Shown in pieces: positions 11,063 to 21,663 of a stretch of 64,000 nt of DNA (its first letter is position 1; each line of letters begins with the position of its first letter). The translations under genes and the position numbers were made by a program. The stretch comes from Serinus canaria (taxonomy: Eukaryota; Chordata; Aves; Passeriformes; Fringillidae). The stretch lies in NCBI RefSeq assembly GCF_022539315.1, contig NC_066329.1:4067072-4131071 (forward strand). Reading direction: 5' to 3'. The notes below the pieces were generated by a model. That model was not told the origin of the DNA. It was given only the letters and a program-made list of their open reading frames with translations, and made no database searches.

Positions 11063-13694
11063 CTTTAAGAAGCAGAAAGAAAACCAGCATTAGGTTAGCA
11101 AGTGGGGGGATGCAAGAACCAGCAGCTGAAGGCTGAGGTCGATAATGTTCAAATCAGAAAAGAGGTATGCCTTTTAAACCGAAGAGATTGCTGTATGAAA
11201 CACGGCACAGAACATCAAGGCATGAGAAATTCTCTGTCCCTTCATCGCTGCAGTGACATCTTCCTGAGATCTCTGCTAGCATTTTACACACAAGCTATTA
11301 GGTTGGCTCTGTAGCATGCTGGGGGAAGATTTGTGGACAAGCATGTGGGAATGCAGCAGCCAGCACCAATCCTTTCAACACTTTAAAGAGCCATGTGCTT
11401 GCCTTTCATCCTGCAGCCTACCCTGTAACAGCCAGGCAACTGCCCAAAACCTTCCTGTTGCTGAGCCTTGAGGGAAGCACTTCTCTGTGTGCAACCCATG
11501 ACAAACCTCCAGCCCTCTCCCTAGTCCTTGTTAAAAAGCAGGTGCAGAAGGACAAGCTCCAGGTGACAGAGTACACTCAGCAGCAGCCAGCCTTCCCCAC
11601 CCTCTCCAGGTGGGAGCATTTAGCCAGTCCTGTGGGCAGCTCTCTTAAGCACAGCCTGCCTCCTGCACAGTTCCTGCTTGAGAGACAGGACCAAATCCCT
11701 GGCTTCTGACAGCTGCCCAGTCACTGGTGCTGCCTTTTCTGACAGGGCCTGAGGACAGTCCTCAGCAAACTGTGTGTAGGGGACAGAGGGCCAGTGCCCT
11801 GCTCCAGTTCCTTTGCACCACCAGGCTGTTTCTCATGGATCACCTGGCCCTGTTACCTAAGGGCTGTAGTTGTCCATGCCAACAGCTGAAGTCATGGGTG
11901 CACAGAGCAGGGTGACAGGCTAGCTGCCACCTTCTGTGTCCTGTCCCTCTCATCTTTGTTCACCACAGCAGTTAATTTAGGTCTGGAAGCATTTCCATCT
12001 GCTCAGACTGGCATGGCTGTGCCAGCAGGCAAAGCTAACTGTGGGGTGAGCTGGTGGGAACAGCCTGACTTCATGGCCACACTACACAGGCACTGACAGC
12101 TCAAATACAACCTGCTTGGACAGCATTTAGCAACTTGCTGGTATAAAAACTCAGCAAATAATTGCTTGAGAACAGCATCCCCTTTAAGACAAAAGGACAA
12201 CCTCCAGGGCAATTCCTTCAACTCTGCTTGGCTGTTTTCTTTGATGCTTTTCACATCCAATGATTCTGTTTTTCTTAATCTTCCCATTTTGGGATCCTCC
12301 TTTCTTATCTCCATGCAGCTGAAATCAGCAGCACTGAACATCTTTCACTCATATGGTGGATTTGTGTGAAAATTCCTGTGTTTGCCCTTCACCCTCTGCA
12401 TCAGTCCCTCCAATTTGTCTTCTCTTCCTGCAGAAAGGAAAGCTGGTCCTGTGTGATTTAGATAACCAGTTGCTCGATGCAAAGATAAGTCAAAGCAGTG
12501 TGATTATACAAAAATCCTCATGGGATCCATCTGATCCACGCCTGGGAGCAAAAGATTTGGAGAAACTGGGAGGGGCTGAGCTCTGATTTGCCAGCAGAAA
12601 AGTGAAGCAAAAATGCCTTGTCTGCTTTATTCCCCAAGTGCAATTCCAGCAGCTCTGTTTCCCTGAGGTCAGGGCACACCAGCAGGACATAGATCTCAGC
12701 TTTAACTGCACTGTTAGGGTACTGCTGTGTTAGGCTGGGGAGATGTCTCCTTTTACAGATAACCTAGGAAGCATCTCTTTTACCACCAAGGTTTCTAGAT
12801 GCAGGGCAGCCCCCCAGTCTGAGGGGAAACTGAGCTGAAACTGTGCCACTTAATGTGCAGAAATCTTAGTGAAAAGGAGACTGGCTCTCTGCATGCAATG
12901 GAGATGGCCTGTGCAGGCAGTATCCCAAGGCCCAGCAAAGCTGACCAGGGGTTCAGTGTCAAGGTTCAGCCCCAGGACTGTTACCTTGCTCTGAAAGCAG
13001 GTCAGAAGTCACAAGTTGCAGTTCCCAGAAGAAAGAGAATGAAGGGAAAAACAGAGGCAGTTTGCAGTCCTGAGAAACAGTCCTTCCTTCCAGTCCTGAG
13101 GAACCCCATTTCATACCATGCCCCTCGATCATGTGCCCCAAAGGACAAGGACTGTGCTCTGCTAACACTCCAGGGCTGAACCTCAACAGCAGATTTTTGC
13201 AAACTCCATTCCCTCCAAGCAATCCCTTCTCTTCCCCTTGACCCCATTCAGATCCTTGGCTGTGTTGTACCTCATGGGTGGGTCCTAATGCAACCTCCTA
13301 GAGCAGCAAACCAGGAGTTGCTGAGGCCCTTCCCAGTAAGGGTGTGCCAGCCTGCCCTTTTGGCAGGACAGTGTTCAGCCTCTCATGCTGCCCCCATCAG
13401 AAAAGCTGGAGCCTTCTCTCTGGACTGTGTGGACAAGACTCTGCACATCCGTGCAAGATACACAAAGTACAGAAAGAGGTGTCACAAAAGAAAAAAGGCA
13501 GAGGAAAGCTCTCCAGCCTCTACAAGCCCTCTTCCATTCCAGCAAAACCAGAATTGCTAGTTTTAGCTTCAAAATACTCCTGAGAAATGTTCAGTTGTGC
13601 CGCAGGTGTTAGCTCCAGGGGCCCCACCACATCAAGCACTGCCTAGCCCCACACTGTGCAGGCAGGGCAGAGAACTCCATGAACCACTACTTAC
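11063..13694 (-). other. SRRM4 intron 6
   Basis: The 2,632-bp intron contains no exon, repeat family or RNA gene that I can identify. Short open frames on both strands look like chance. Confidence 0.75.
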
Positions 13695-13745
13695 TGTTTT
13701 TTGTGTTTTCTTTCTTCCTTTCTCTTACTTTTGGGGCTTGAAGAA
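13695..13745 (-). CDS. SRRM4: SRRM4 exon 6
   Basis: The 51-nt exon is phase 2 at both ends. The acceptor is CATTTCTTATTTAG and the donor is AAACA|GTAAGT. It encodes S-SSSPKSKRKEERKHKK plus the first two bases of the next codon. The human counterpart, as recalled, is SSSSPKSKRRDEKRHKKQ. The donor lacks the usual G at the last exon base but has a full GTAAGT, which compensates. The intron upstream of it (13746-14201) is 456 bp with nothing recognisable. Confidence 0.93.
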
Positions 13746-14201
13746 CTAAATAAGAAATGGCTAATTAATTTGGAGATTTCTGTTCCGATAAAAAGCTGCA
13801 CAATCACACACAATCAATGTTACAGCTCAGTTGCCCAAGAGCATGCAGTGGAAATGAAAGGGGTTCATGGTTGTCACAGCACAGGGGGTCTGAGTGCCTG
13901 CTGACAAATCTGCTTCATGGGCTCGGCCAAAACCCTCAAAGGGATCAGCCAACCTGGTGACTTTGCCTTTTTCCATAGAGAAAATGAGTACTTCTTGATA
14001 ATGTATACACATGTACTAGAATCAGCTCTTCCAGTCCACACCTGGGGAGTCAGCAGACCCACATGGAATGGGGGGACCCAAGGGGATTTCACAAGGAAAC
14101 ACAGAAGAAATGTATTCTGCCCCCAATCAGTGAACATCAGCCTTGAACAGACCATTAAACTCTTATTTCTAAGGGACCACCCACACTTGCTCAACTCTTA
14201 C

Positions 14202-14228
14202 CTGTGCCTTCTCTTTTTCGACGACAAC
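14202..14228 (-). CDS. SRRM4: SRRM4 exon 5, 27-nt microexon
   Basis: This 27-nt exon is bounded by the acceptor TTTGTGTCTTGCAG and the donor CACAG|GTAAGAG. Joined to its neighbours it encodes L-S-S-K-K-R-R-H, preceded and followed by shared Arg/Ser codons. This corresponds to human RSFSKKRRH as I recall it. At 27 nt it falls in the size class that SRRM4 itself regulates. The upstream polypyrimidine tract is poor and a TGC trinucleotide sits immediately before the acceptor AG, both features described for SRRM4-dependent microexons. It was too short to be found as an open frame; I placed it by homology, frame and splice sites. Confidence 0.9.
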
Positions 14229-15826
14229 CTGCAAGACACAAATATGTACGTTGAATACAGGGTCTCACAAAATTGGCAATTTGAGTCCAAGACAATGTGT
14301 TTAGGCTCAGACTGAGCACTGAGAAAAGACCTCATGCAGCAGAATGGTCCTGCCTCTCCTTTAGCCAGCTGGTGAGGGAGCAGCTGAGAAATGCTGGTGT
14401 GGCAGAAGGGACCAGCACACCCTACAAGTAACTGAGAACATGGTCCTCAGGAGAAGTCCTTAGAGAGATCAGATACATCCCCTATCTCTGGTGGGTCCTT
14501 TTTCTCTGCTACTGCCTCCAGTTTTGCATTGCATGTAGAGGTGGGTCCATTCCCTGGTTTTCTGTATGAAAGACCAAATAGCAGTCAAGGGAAAAATCCT
14601 CTCTGTGTAACTCCAGACCAGTCTCACAGCCAAACCAGCATTGTGGCCCTGTCTTACCTCCTGCAGCACCCCTGGGATGGCACAGGAGACACCTCTCTCA
14701 TACAGAACACCCTGGTGGCATGGAGGACACATCCCTGCAGCAAGGCCTGGCCCCAGTGCACTGCACACCCCACTGTCTCTCCTCTCAGCCTGGAGCACAA
14801 CATCCTGCAGAACACATGGCCTGAATTCCTGCCTGGAGGAGCTGTGAGTCTGGCAAAGCCACTTGGGCTGTGTAGCTGAAATGCTACCAGGAGTCTGGAA
14901 ACAACCTCCACTGGTCACTAATCCTGAATGGTTCATATCATGCTGGGACCAGCTCCAGCTTATCCTTGGCTTGCAGGGGCATAAATGGCTACCAAAGGCT
15001 CTAAGTCAGAGTCTCTGACCCAGCACTTCCATCAGGAGATGGCATCCACAAAAGAGCAAAAGAATTCCTCCTTGGAAAGGAAGTATTTTAAAGAAGTTCC
15101 CATATCTTTGTTTCTCCTTCTCCCTTGCTCTTTGGAGATTCAAGCTCAACTTTTCACCTTTTCACCCTGTTATTCACTTTTGGTAGCTTCTCTCTTTGGT
15201 TCAATATATTATATATACATGAACCTTCTAAGGGAGATGGAATCCATTGTTCTCGTCAAATATTGGTTTAACAGCTGAGAGAAAACAGTGAAATATTTGC
15301 CATTTTAAAATTTAATCATGCTCTTTGAATTAAAAATGGACTTCAGAAGGGGAAGGTGGAAACAGTCACTGGGGCTGGGAGAAGAGATTGGGATGGGTGT
15401 GTGGAGTTGGTCTGAACCTTTTTCTGGTCCTGACACTCTCTGCAGGCTGGGGAGGAAGGGATGGGGACCAGCACAAGCCCTGGGCACTGATCCCACTGGC
15501 ATTCCAGAGGATGGACACACGTGAATAGGGCAGCAAGGACAGCAGGCTGAGGCTTCACAGACCTCTCAGTGATTTGGTTTGTCCCCCTCTGTGTCCTCAC
15601 ACCCCAACAGTTCACGTTTCTCTGCTTGCACTGGTGGACACCCCATTCCATGCCCTCCCAGTCCAGAGGGACTCGGGCTATGGCTCTCCTTGGCGGTGCT
15701 CAGAGCCTCATACCTCTGAGCCCACTGGGACCAACAGCTGCCCAGGCAGCAGTGCCTTCCACCCCTTCTCCAAACCCCCAACAGCCACTGCCAGCCGGGA
15801 ATTACATCTTCAAGGAAAAAAATTAC
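14229..15826 (-). other. SRRM4 intron 4
   Basis: The 1,598-bp intron shows no repeat family and no exon that I recognise. Scattered open frames on both strands have no coding character beyond length. Confidence 0.75.
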
Positions 15827-15898
15827 CTGTTTCTTTTTCGTTTCTTGGAGCTTTTCTTCTTCTTCTTCTTCACAGGTGAAGGGCTGTAGGAGGGAGAC
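15827..15898 (-). CDS. SRRM4: SRRM4 exon 4, second Lys6 tract
   Basis: The 72-nt exon is phase 2 at both ends. The acceptor is CCCCCCTCAG and the donor is AACAG|GTAATT. With the two bases carried over it encodes R, SPSYSPSPV, KKKKKK, SSKKRKRN. Human SRRM4 as recalled reads SSSYSPSPV, six lysines, SSKKHKRR at this point, a near match. The SPSYSPSP stretch is a typical phosphorylatable SR-protein-like segment. The donor (GTAATT) is weaker than the GTAAGT consensus. The 974-bp intron upstream is mostly minisatellite. Confidence 0.95.
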
Positions 15899-16136
15899 CT
15901 GAGGGGGGCAGAGGGGCATTAGGGACCACAGGGCTGCTCACAGCCATGCTGGGCACCCCAACACTCACCCCACCACCAGTGGCATCTCCAGAGAGGAGCT
16001 GGGGCTCCTGGTAGGAGCAGGATGAGCCCAGGGATGGGCCTAGGGATAAGCCTCAACCCAGCTCCTGAGGGGAGGGCGAGAAGATGGGGGCACCTCCCAG
16101 GGCTGTGGGACCCCCAGGCCCCCACTCCTCCATCTA

Positions 16137-16872
16137 CACTGACCCTTTTCCCTCACACCCAGCTGAGAGCTGCCATCCCCTCCTGCCTCACACACTGCCA
16201 TGGCCACCCTCACATCCTTCACTGACCCTTTTCACCTCACACTGAGCCAAGGGCTGCCATGCTTGGCCTCTCACACCACCATGGCTCCCTCATGACCCTC
16301 TCCCGTCACACCCAGCCAAGGGCTGCCCTGACTGACCCCTCACACTGCCATTGCTCCCTCACACCCAGCCAAGGGCTGTCCCACCTATCCCCTCACAGCG
16401 CCATCGCTCCCTCATGACATTGTATCCTCACACCCAGCCAAGATCTGTCCCGCCCTTCCCCTGTCCTCCCACACCGCCATGGCTCCCTCATACCCAGCCA
16501 AGGGCTGCTCTGCCTGGCCCCTCACACCGCCATGGCTCCCTCATGACCCTCTCCTGTCACACACAGCCAGGGGTTGCCCTTTCAGTCCCCTCACACCGCC
16601 ATGGCTCCCTCACGCCCCTCTCCCGTCACACGCAGCCAAGGGCTGTCCCACCTGTCCCCTCACGCTGCCATTGCTCCCTCGTGACATTGTTCCCTCACAC
16701 CCAGCCAAGATCTGTCCTGCCTGTCCCGCACACCGCCATGGCTCCCTCACACCCAGACAAGGACTGCCCTGCCTGTCCCCTCACACCGCCATGGCTCCCT
16801 CATGCCTCTCTCCCCTCACACCCAGCCAAGGGCTGCCCTTCCTGTCCCCTCACACCACCATTGCTCCCTCAC
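16137..16872 (-). repeat. Minisatellite filling most of SRRM4 intron 3
   Basis: About eleven imperfect tandem copies share the motif (plus strand) GCCATGGCTCCCTCA followed by CACCCAGCCAAGGGCTG. Spacing between copies is either about 54-55 or about 67-72 bp, as though a roughly 14-bp segment (ATGACCCTCTCCCG) is present in some copies and absent in others. The array ends exactly at the exon-3 donor. Read in the gene's direction it is rich in GGG and GTGAGG. Unit lengths keep plus-strand frames open (an open frame of 209 codons runs through it), which is a repeat artefact rather than a gene. Confidence 0.9.
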
Positions 16873-16953
16873 CTCCTTCTCTTCTTGCGGCCAGATTTCT
16901 TTTTCTTCTTCTTCCCCCGAGCCGGCAGTGGCCGCTCCCCATCGCACGAAGGG
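16873..16953 (-). CDS. SRRM4: SRRM4 exon 3, first Lys6 tract
   Basis: The 81-nt exon is phase 2 in and phase 2 out. The acceptor is TTGTCCCCCATCCTCAG and the donor is GGAG|GTGAGGGAGC. It encodes PSCDGERPLPARG, KKKKKK, SGRKKRR. Human SRRM4 has PPSSRG, six lysines and STRKKRRR at the same point, so the match is strong. The basic run is probably part of a nuclear localisation and RNA-interaction region. The donor lies inside the last copy of the minisatellite that fills most of the following intron, so the splice site itself may have been subject to repeat expansion. Confidence 0.92.
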
Positions 16954-19159
16954 CTGAGGATGGGGGACAAGACCCAATAAACATTAAAAATAATAAAAAC
17001 GAACCCTGAATGGGCTCATGTGGGACTCTCTGGCATCGCCACCTCAGGGACGTGGGGCAGCCAGGTCAGTGTTCATGGTGGGCCAAGGGTGAGCGTGTTG
17101 CCTCATTACCCTCTAACAAATTATTTAGTCACAGTTTAAATGAACTGTCTAATAGAGACATAACAAGACAGCTCCACCACAGCAATGCTGATTATTTAAA
17201 ACATGTTTGCTGAGGTTAACAGCTCCAAAACAGATTTATATGTTTTGTTGCTCTTTGTAAATATGCTTTAAATAATTAATTGGCATTTAATTTGCATACA
17301 GTAATTATTGCAACCAGATGCATCTAACTATAATAAAGACTTGACATGTGTTAAGTAGCAATTGATTAGAAATATATATATATTTATTGAGACACTATGG
17401 TAATTGAAGGAGATATGCATCTCTTATACAGTTGTTAAACCTTGAAAATAAACCCTCCTGCAAATTAATTTCTTCTTTAAACATATGATGCTGAATCGTG
17501 TTATGTTTCAATGAAAATCAAATACCGTGGTTAATTAATTCAGAGCATTGGGCTGAAAAAAATGACAGATACTCTGTGGCTACTCATTAACTAAAGCAAA
17601 TGCTTGTAAAGACAGAGGCAGCTGGTGGCATCCCTAAATCAGCCCAAATCAGCCCAAATCAGCCATGTGCATCTCCAAACAGATCCACAGGTCCCTCTGA
17701 ATCCCCAAATGGATCCAGGACCAGGGTTTGTGGGGCACAGCACGCTCCCCAGGGCCTCTGAAAAATCACTGAGGGTGCTGGGTTTGTGCCTCAGTTTCCC
17801 CACTTCTCATCCTGCCCCTGGGAATAGCCAGGAGCAAGGAACGGGTGGAAGCAGCCCCATGGCTGGAGAATGCTGTGAGATCTTCACTACAAAGCAGGCT
17901 AAAAATTGAGCAGTTTTTTGCAGCAAGAACAAACATTATTGCTAATGAAAGTACTAATGCAGAGCAAACGACACTTTGGGGGGGGACACTCAGACTCCAG
18001 CACCCCTCAACACTTGATCATCCAGGGCTTGAATTACCACTGAAATTACACTATCATAAAAACTCAATTGCTTAGTGCTTTTCATACACTTTGGGGAAAA
18101 AAAAAAAAAAACAAAAGCTCTGCAAAATGAAACTGCAGGCTAATGCTTCAGTTGTGAGCTGTGAATAATGAGTGCTTCTGGTGCAGTAAATCCAGCGTGC
18201 AAGCACAGCATGGCCCCATGGAGCACCCACATCCTCCTCCTCACTGCTCCTCCCAAGGATCTCACGGATCAGCAGCAGCACCGTGAGAGGATGTGGCACA
18301 CCTTGGTGGCCCTTCCACCTCAATGCAGGCAGAAATCATGCATTTTCCAGGATGCCTCATTGTCACTGAGCTCGGACACCTGCCCAAAGACACCCAGGGA
18401 CACGGCTGGGCACTGCCACAGCCACGGGAGAGCAGGGAGCAACATCTGAGCCTGCAGCCCCAGGCGCTTTCTGCAGAGCCCTTCTCCCTCTCCCCAGATA
18501 AAGTCTTTTGTCTTTGATGTTCAGCTTTCTCCCATGCACTGATCTGACTTCAATTGTTCCTCCGTGATAATAATCAAAGTCTAATTAAAAGTGTGCTTTA
18601 GATTATTGTTCTGGTTGGCCTGAAATCTGAAGATATGAAATGTGCTTTCTTGCTCTTTCTTTCCAGCATCTCTAACTGAACGGAGAGGCTTTAATCCCAG
18701 AGACAGCTGAGCAGGCAGGGCTCAGAGACCCCAGCTGCTTCATTTACAACGTTTCATTCATTTTTCTCCTCTCAAGTGGTCAGGCACTAACGACAAGCTG
18801 ATAACGAGGCCGTGTCCTAATGAAGGCAGCGCTGCTGAGCTGATCTAGCATGGGGAGAGGGGAATTGCTGAGGGCGATTCCCAGCAGACCTGGTAGGCAG
18901 AGGAGTGCTGGCAGGTCTTGGAAGGCTCTGAAGGAGGCTGTAGGAGCAAGCCCTGGACTAGAAACGAACTGCAGGTTTGTCCCTGCAAACTCACGCAGGG
19001 ATTTCATGCGATTGCACACATTTTCTGTGCGCACGCACAGAGCCATTGCAGCCACCCCCAGCTCTCACAGACCACAGAGGGGCTGAGTGAACACCCACGG
19101 ACATCTCCCCTGCCACCCCCGTGTCCCAGGGTGGCCCTGCTGACGGCCCTGGCCCGTAC
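16954..19159 (-). other. SRRM4 intron 2
   Basis: The 2,206-bp intron contains a long AT-rich block (about 17100-17600) with many TAAT/ATTA homeodomain cores in otherwise GC-rich surroundings, three direct copies of a 10-bp unit CAAATCAGCC around 17633-17663, and an A14-like run near 18098-18111. A second AT-rich block at about 18540-18640 is similar. These are candidate conserved noncoding elements; no exon was seen. Confidence 0.75.
17100..17600. other. AT-rich block, candidate conserved noncoding element
   Basis: The block contains many TAATTA/ATTAAT cores, a TTTGCATA octamer-like site near 17290 and few repeats, inside GC-rich intron 2 of SRRM4. Such blocks in neural genes are often deeply conserved enhancers. 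This call rests on composition and motifs alone. Confidence 0.35.
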
Positions 19160-19303
19160 CTGCGTGACCTGCGGTGGGCATGGTCCCGTCTGTGCCTCCC
19201 CTTGGCACAGCCATTGGTGCTGGCGGGCTCCCTGACCACGCAGCTGCTCAGCTTCTCGGGCCGTCTGTCCTCCGCAGGGTACGGCAGGCAGCCGAGCGTC
19301 CCA
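19160..19303 (-). CDS. SRRM4: SRRM4 exon 2
   Basis: The 144-nt exon is phase 2 at both ends. The acceptor is a pyrimidine-rich stretch ending CCCCGGCAG and the donor is CGCAG|GTACGG. It encodes GTLGCLPYPAEDRRPEKLSS, CVVREPASTNGCAKG, then the basic run RHRRDHAHRRSR. The piece PAEDRRPEKLSS...REP aligns to human PAQDGPSEKLGQ...TEP as I recall it, in the expected place between the N-terminus and the first lysine tract. The last third is His/Arg-rich and diverges from the mammalian sequence, so conservation alone would make this exon easy to miss. Identification rests on frame, splice sites, order and the partial match. Confidence 0.82.
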
Positions 19304-21540
19304 CTGCCGGGGCAAGAGGTGACAAAGAGCCATCAGGAGCTGTCCCTTCAGCTGGGGTCATTCCCCACGTGCTGGGGAATCTCCTTTCCCTTTTGCAGGC
19401 AGGAGCTGTGCAGCTGCGAAGGAGAGCTGCAGGCTGCTCTCAGTGCTCCCGCTGGGCTCTGGAATGCCCCGTTCCCAAGCCAAGCTGTACCCCAGCCCAG
19501 GCATGCTGTGCTCATTGTTCAGGCAGAGATGCCACGAACATCGTGCAGCCAAGGAGCAGCTGGACAGCACAGGGCCAGATCCAATCCAATGGAGCAAAAA
19601 TCAGGAGCCAGTCAGGACAGCTTTGCCTTCATTGTGGGGTTTAGATCACCAACTCTGCAGAGACAGCACAGATTTTGCACTCTGATAGGAAAAAATCCCA
19701 AAACCCTTTCCCATTTGAAATGTAATTTTCCAAACCTGCTAATGCCTCAAAAACACCTTTCCTCTTATACTTAGCTGGCAGCAAACTTCCTACAAATAAG
19801 GTGCTGGGCTTGTGAACACACCTGGTCCTGCTGACAGCTCCACCTTGGGAACCTGGAACAGCGCAGCAGAGTTAAGGGGAACCACCTGGGCCAGGTCAGT
19901 GCCGGCAAGAGCCCTGGGAGCTGGCAAGGAGCAGAGCAAAGGCAGGGAAAGCATGGAGGGAGTGGTTTCTTAGAAATATTGGGGCTTGTGCAAGATGAAA
20001 TGGAGAAAAGAAGCCTCTGAATGGAGAAAACAAACCCAAACAAGTCTGCATGCAGACACTCAGGAGGAAACTAAATAGGTTTCTAGGCCCTGCAGATATT
20101 TATTTCAAAGAACGAAAAGATTAATGAAAAGCCATAAACCATCCCCAGCAGGGGTGCTGAAAACGATGGGGTTTAGTGTCATCCAGAGCAGTATGGAACA
20201 GATAAAGCAAACGTGGGCATGTCCAGGCCCAGCCAGGCTGTGAGGTGATACCCAGGGTAGGCTGGGCTCAGCTGGCACTGAAAGTGTCCCCATTTCTTCC
20301 CATTAGCATTTTAAAGCCAATCCCAGGACTGGGCTGTGGGTGCCACTTTAGGGTGAGCTCTGCAAAGTCCCATGTCCATGGCTGTGTCTGTCACCAGGCC
20401 TACCTCCTCTCCTTGGAAAGCAACACCCTGGAGCCCTCAGACCATGGGGATCCCAGCAGAGCAGGGGAAGGCTGGGATGTCCCCCTGCCAGCCCTGCAGC
20501 CACAGTGAGAGATGCTTTAGCTGCAGAGGTCACCACAGCCACCACATGGGCTGTGGAGACAGAAACAAGGGCCAGGGCCAGGTGTGTGCTGCACATCTGG
20601 GCATTAAGTGGGGGCAAGAAGGTGGTTGAAGAACAATGGCACGTTAAAAAAGCTCCAGTCAGGCATGGCCAGAGCCTTGCATGCCCCAGGGAACATCCTG
20701 CTGCCTGTCTCAGCCATGAATAACATTCCTTGGGGTTGGAGTTGGCACAGGAGCACCTGCAAAAATGGTCACCCGTCTCTTCCCACCTGGGTTTTCTCTC
20801 TCTACGAGCATCCACTCTCTCTAATAGCCAGCTCCTCCTTGGAGCCCATTTTGTAATGCCTTAACATTTAAGGGTATGCACAAATAAATAAAAGGGAGAG
20901 GGATCAGTGGGGGGAAGCTGGGTGAAATGTTTCTGGCCCAGAACATGCAGGAGGTGAATAATCCCTCCTGCTTTAAAAGGTCTGTCATAAATTCCCCAGT
21001 CGCTTCCCAACATCTCCATTATTTTTAACCACCCAGGAAGCTACGTGGTAATCATTTTCTGTGTGCCAGCTAATTGGCTTGTGGCCTTTCCCAAACCCCT
21101 TTTAAGAACAGCCTTCTGAGGCTCAATCATTAGGATCCATTAAAAACGTCCCCAAATTAATGACCTGTGCAAAGTCTGAGCTGGATGCTCTCCAGCAGCA
21201 GAGGCAGGAGGGATCCTCCCTAGGCTGGCAGCAGGCTGGAACACCACTGCCAGGACCTGGGCACAGCAGGAAACATCCTTGTCACCCAGCCTCTAATGGG
21301 ATTTCCAGGTCCTGGGGTCAAAACATATTGGCCTTGAGGCAATCAAGGACTCCTGTCCTGCAACATGCCAGGAGCCATTTCTTCTGGGCTTGGAAGTAAT
21401 TATTGATGGAAATAATTATTCTCCAATTCCATCAAAGGCTGGCTTCCATTCAACCAAATGTTCTCCTCTGATGGATGCTGAGAGTCACTAATGCTTTATA
21501 CTGGCTGATAATCCCCTGGCGTGGAGCTCCATAGACATTG

Positions 21541-21663
<123 letters not shown>

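Noticed and set aside
16351..16980. 209-codon plus-strand frame over SRRM4 exon 3 and intron 3
   Set aside because: It is antisense to a well-supported exon and is kept open by the minisatellite period.
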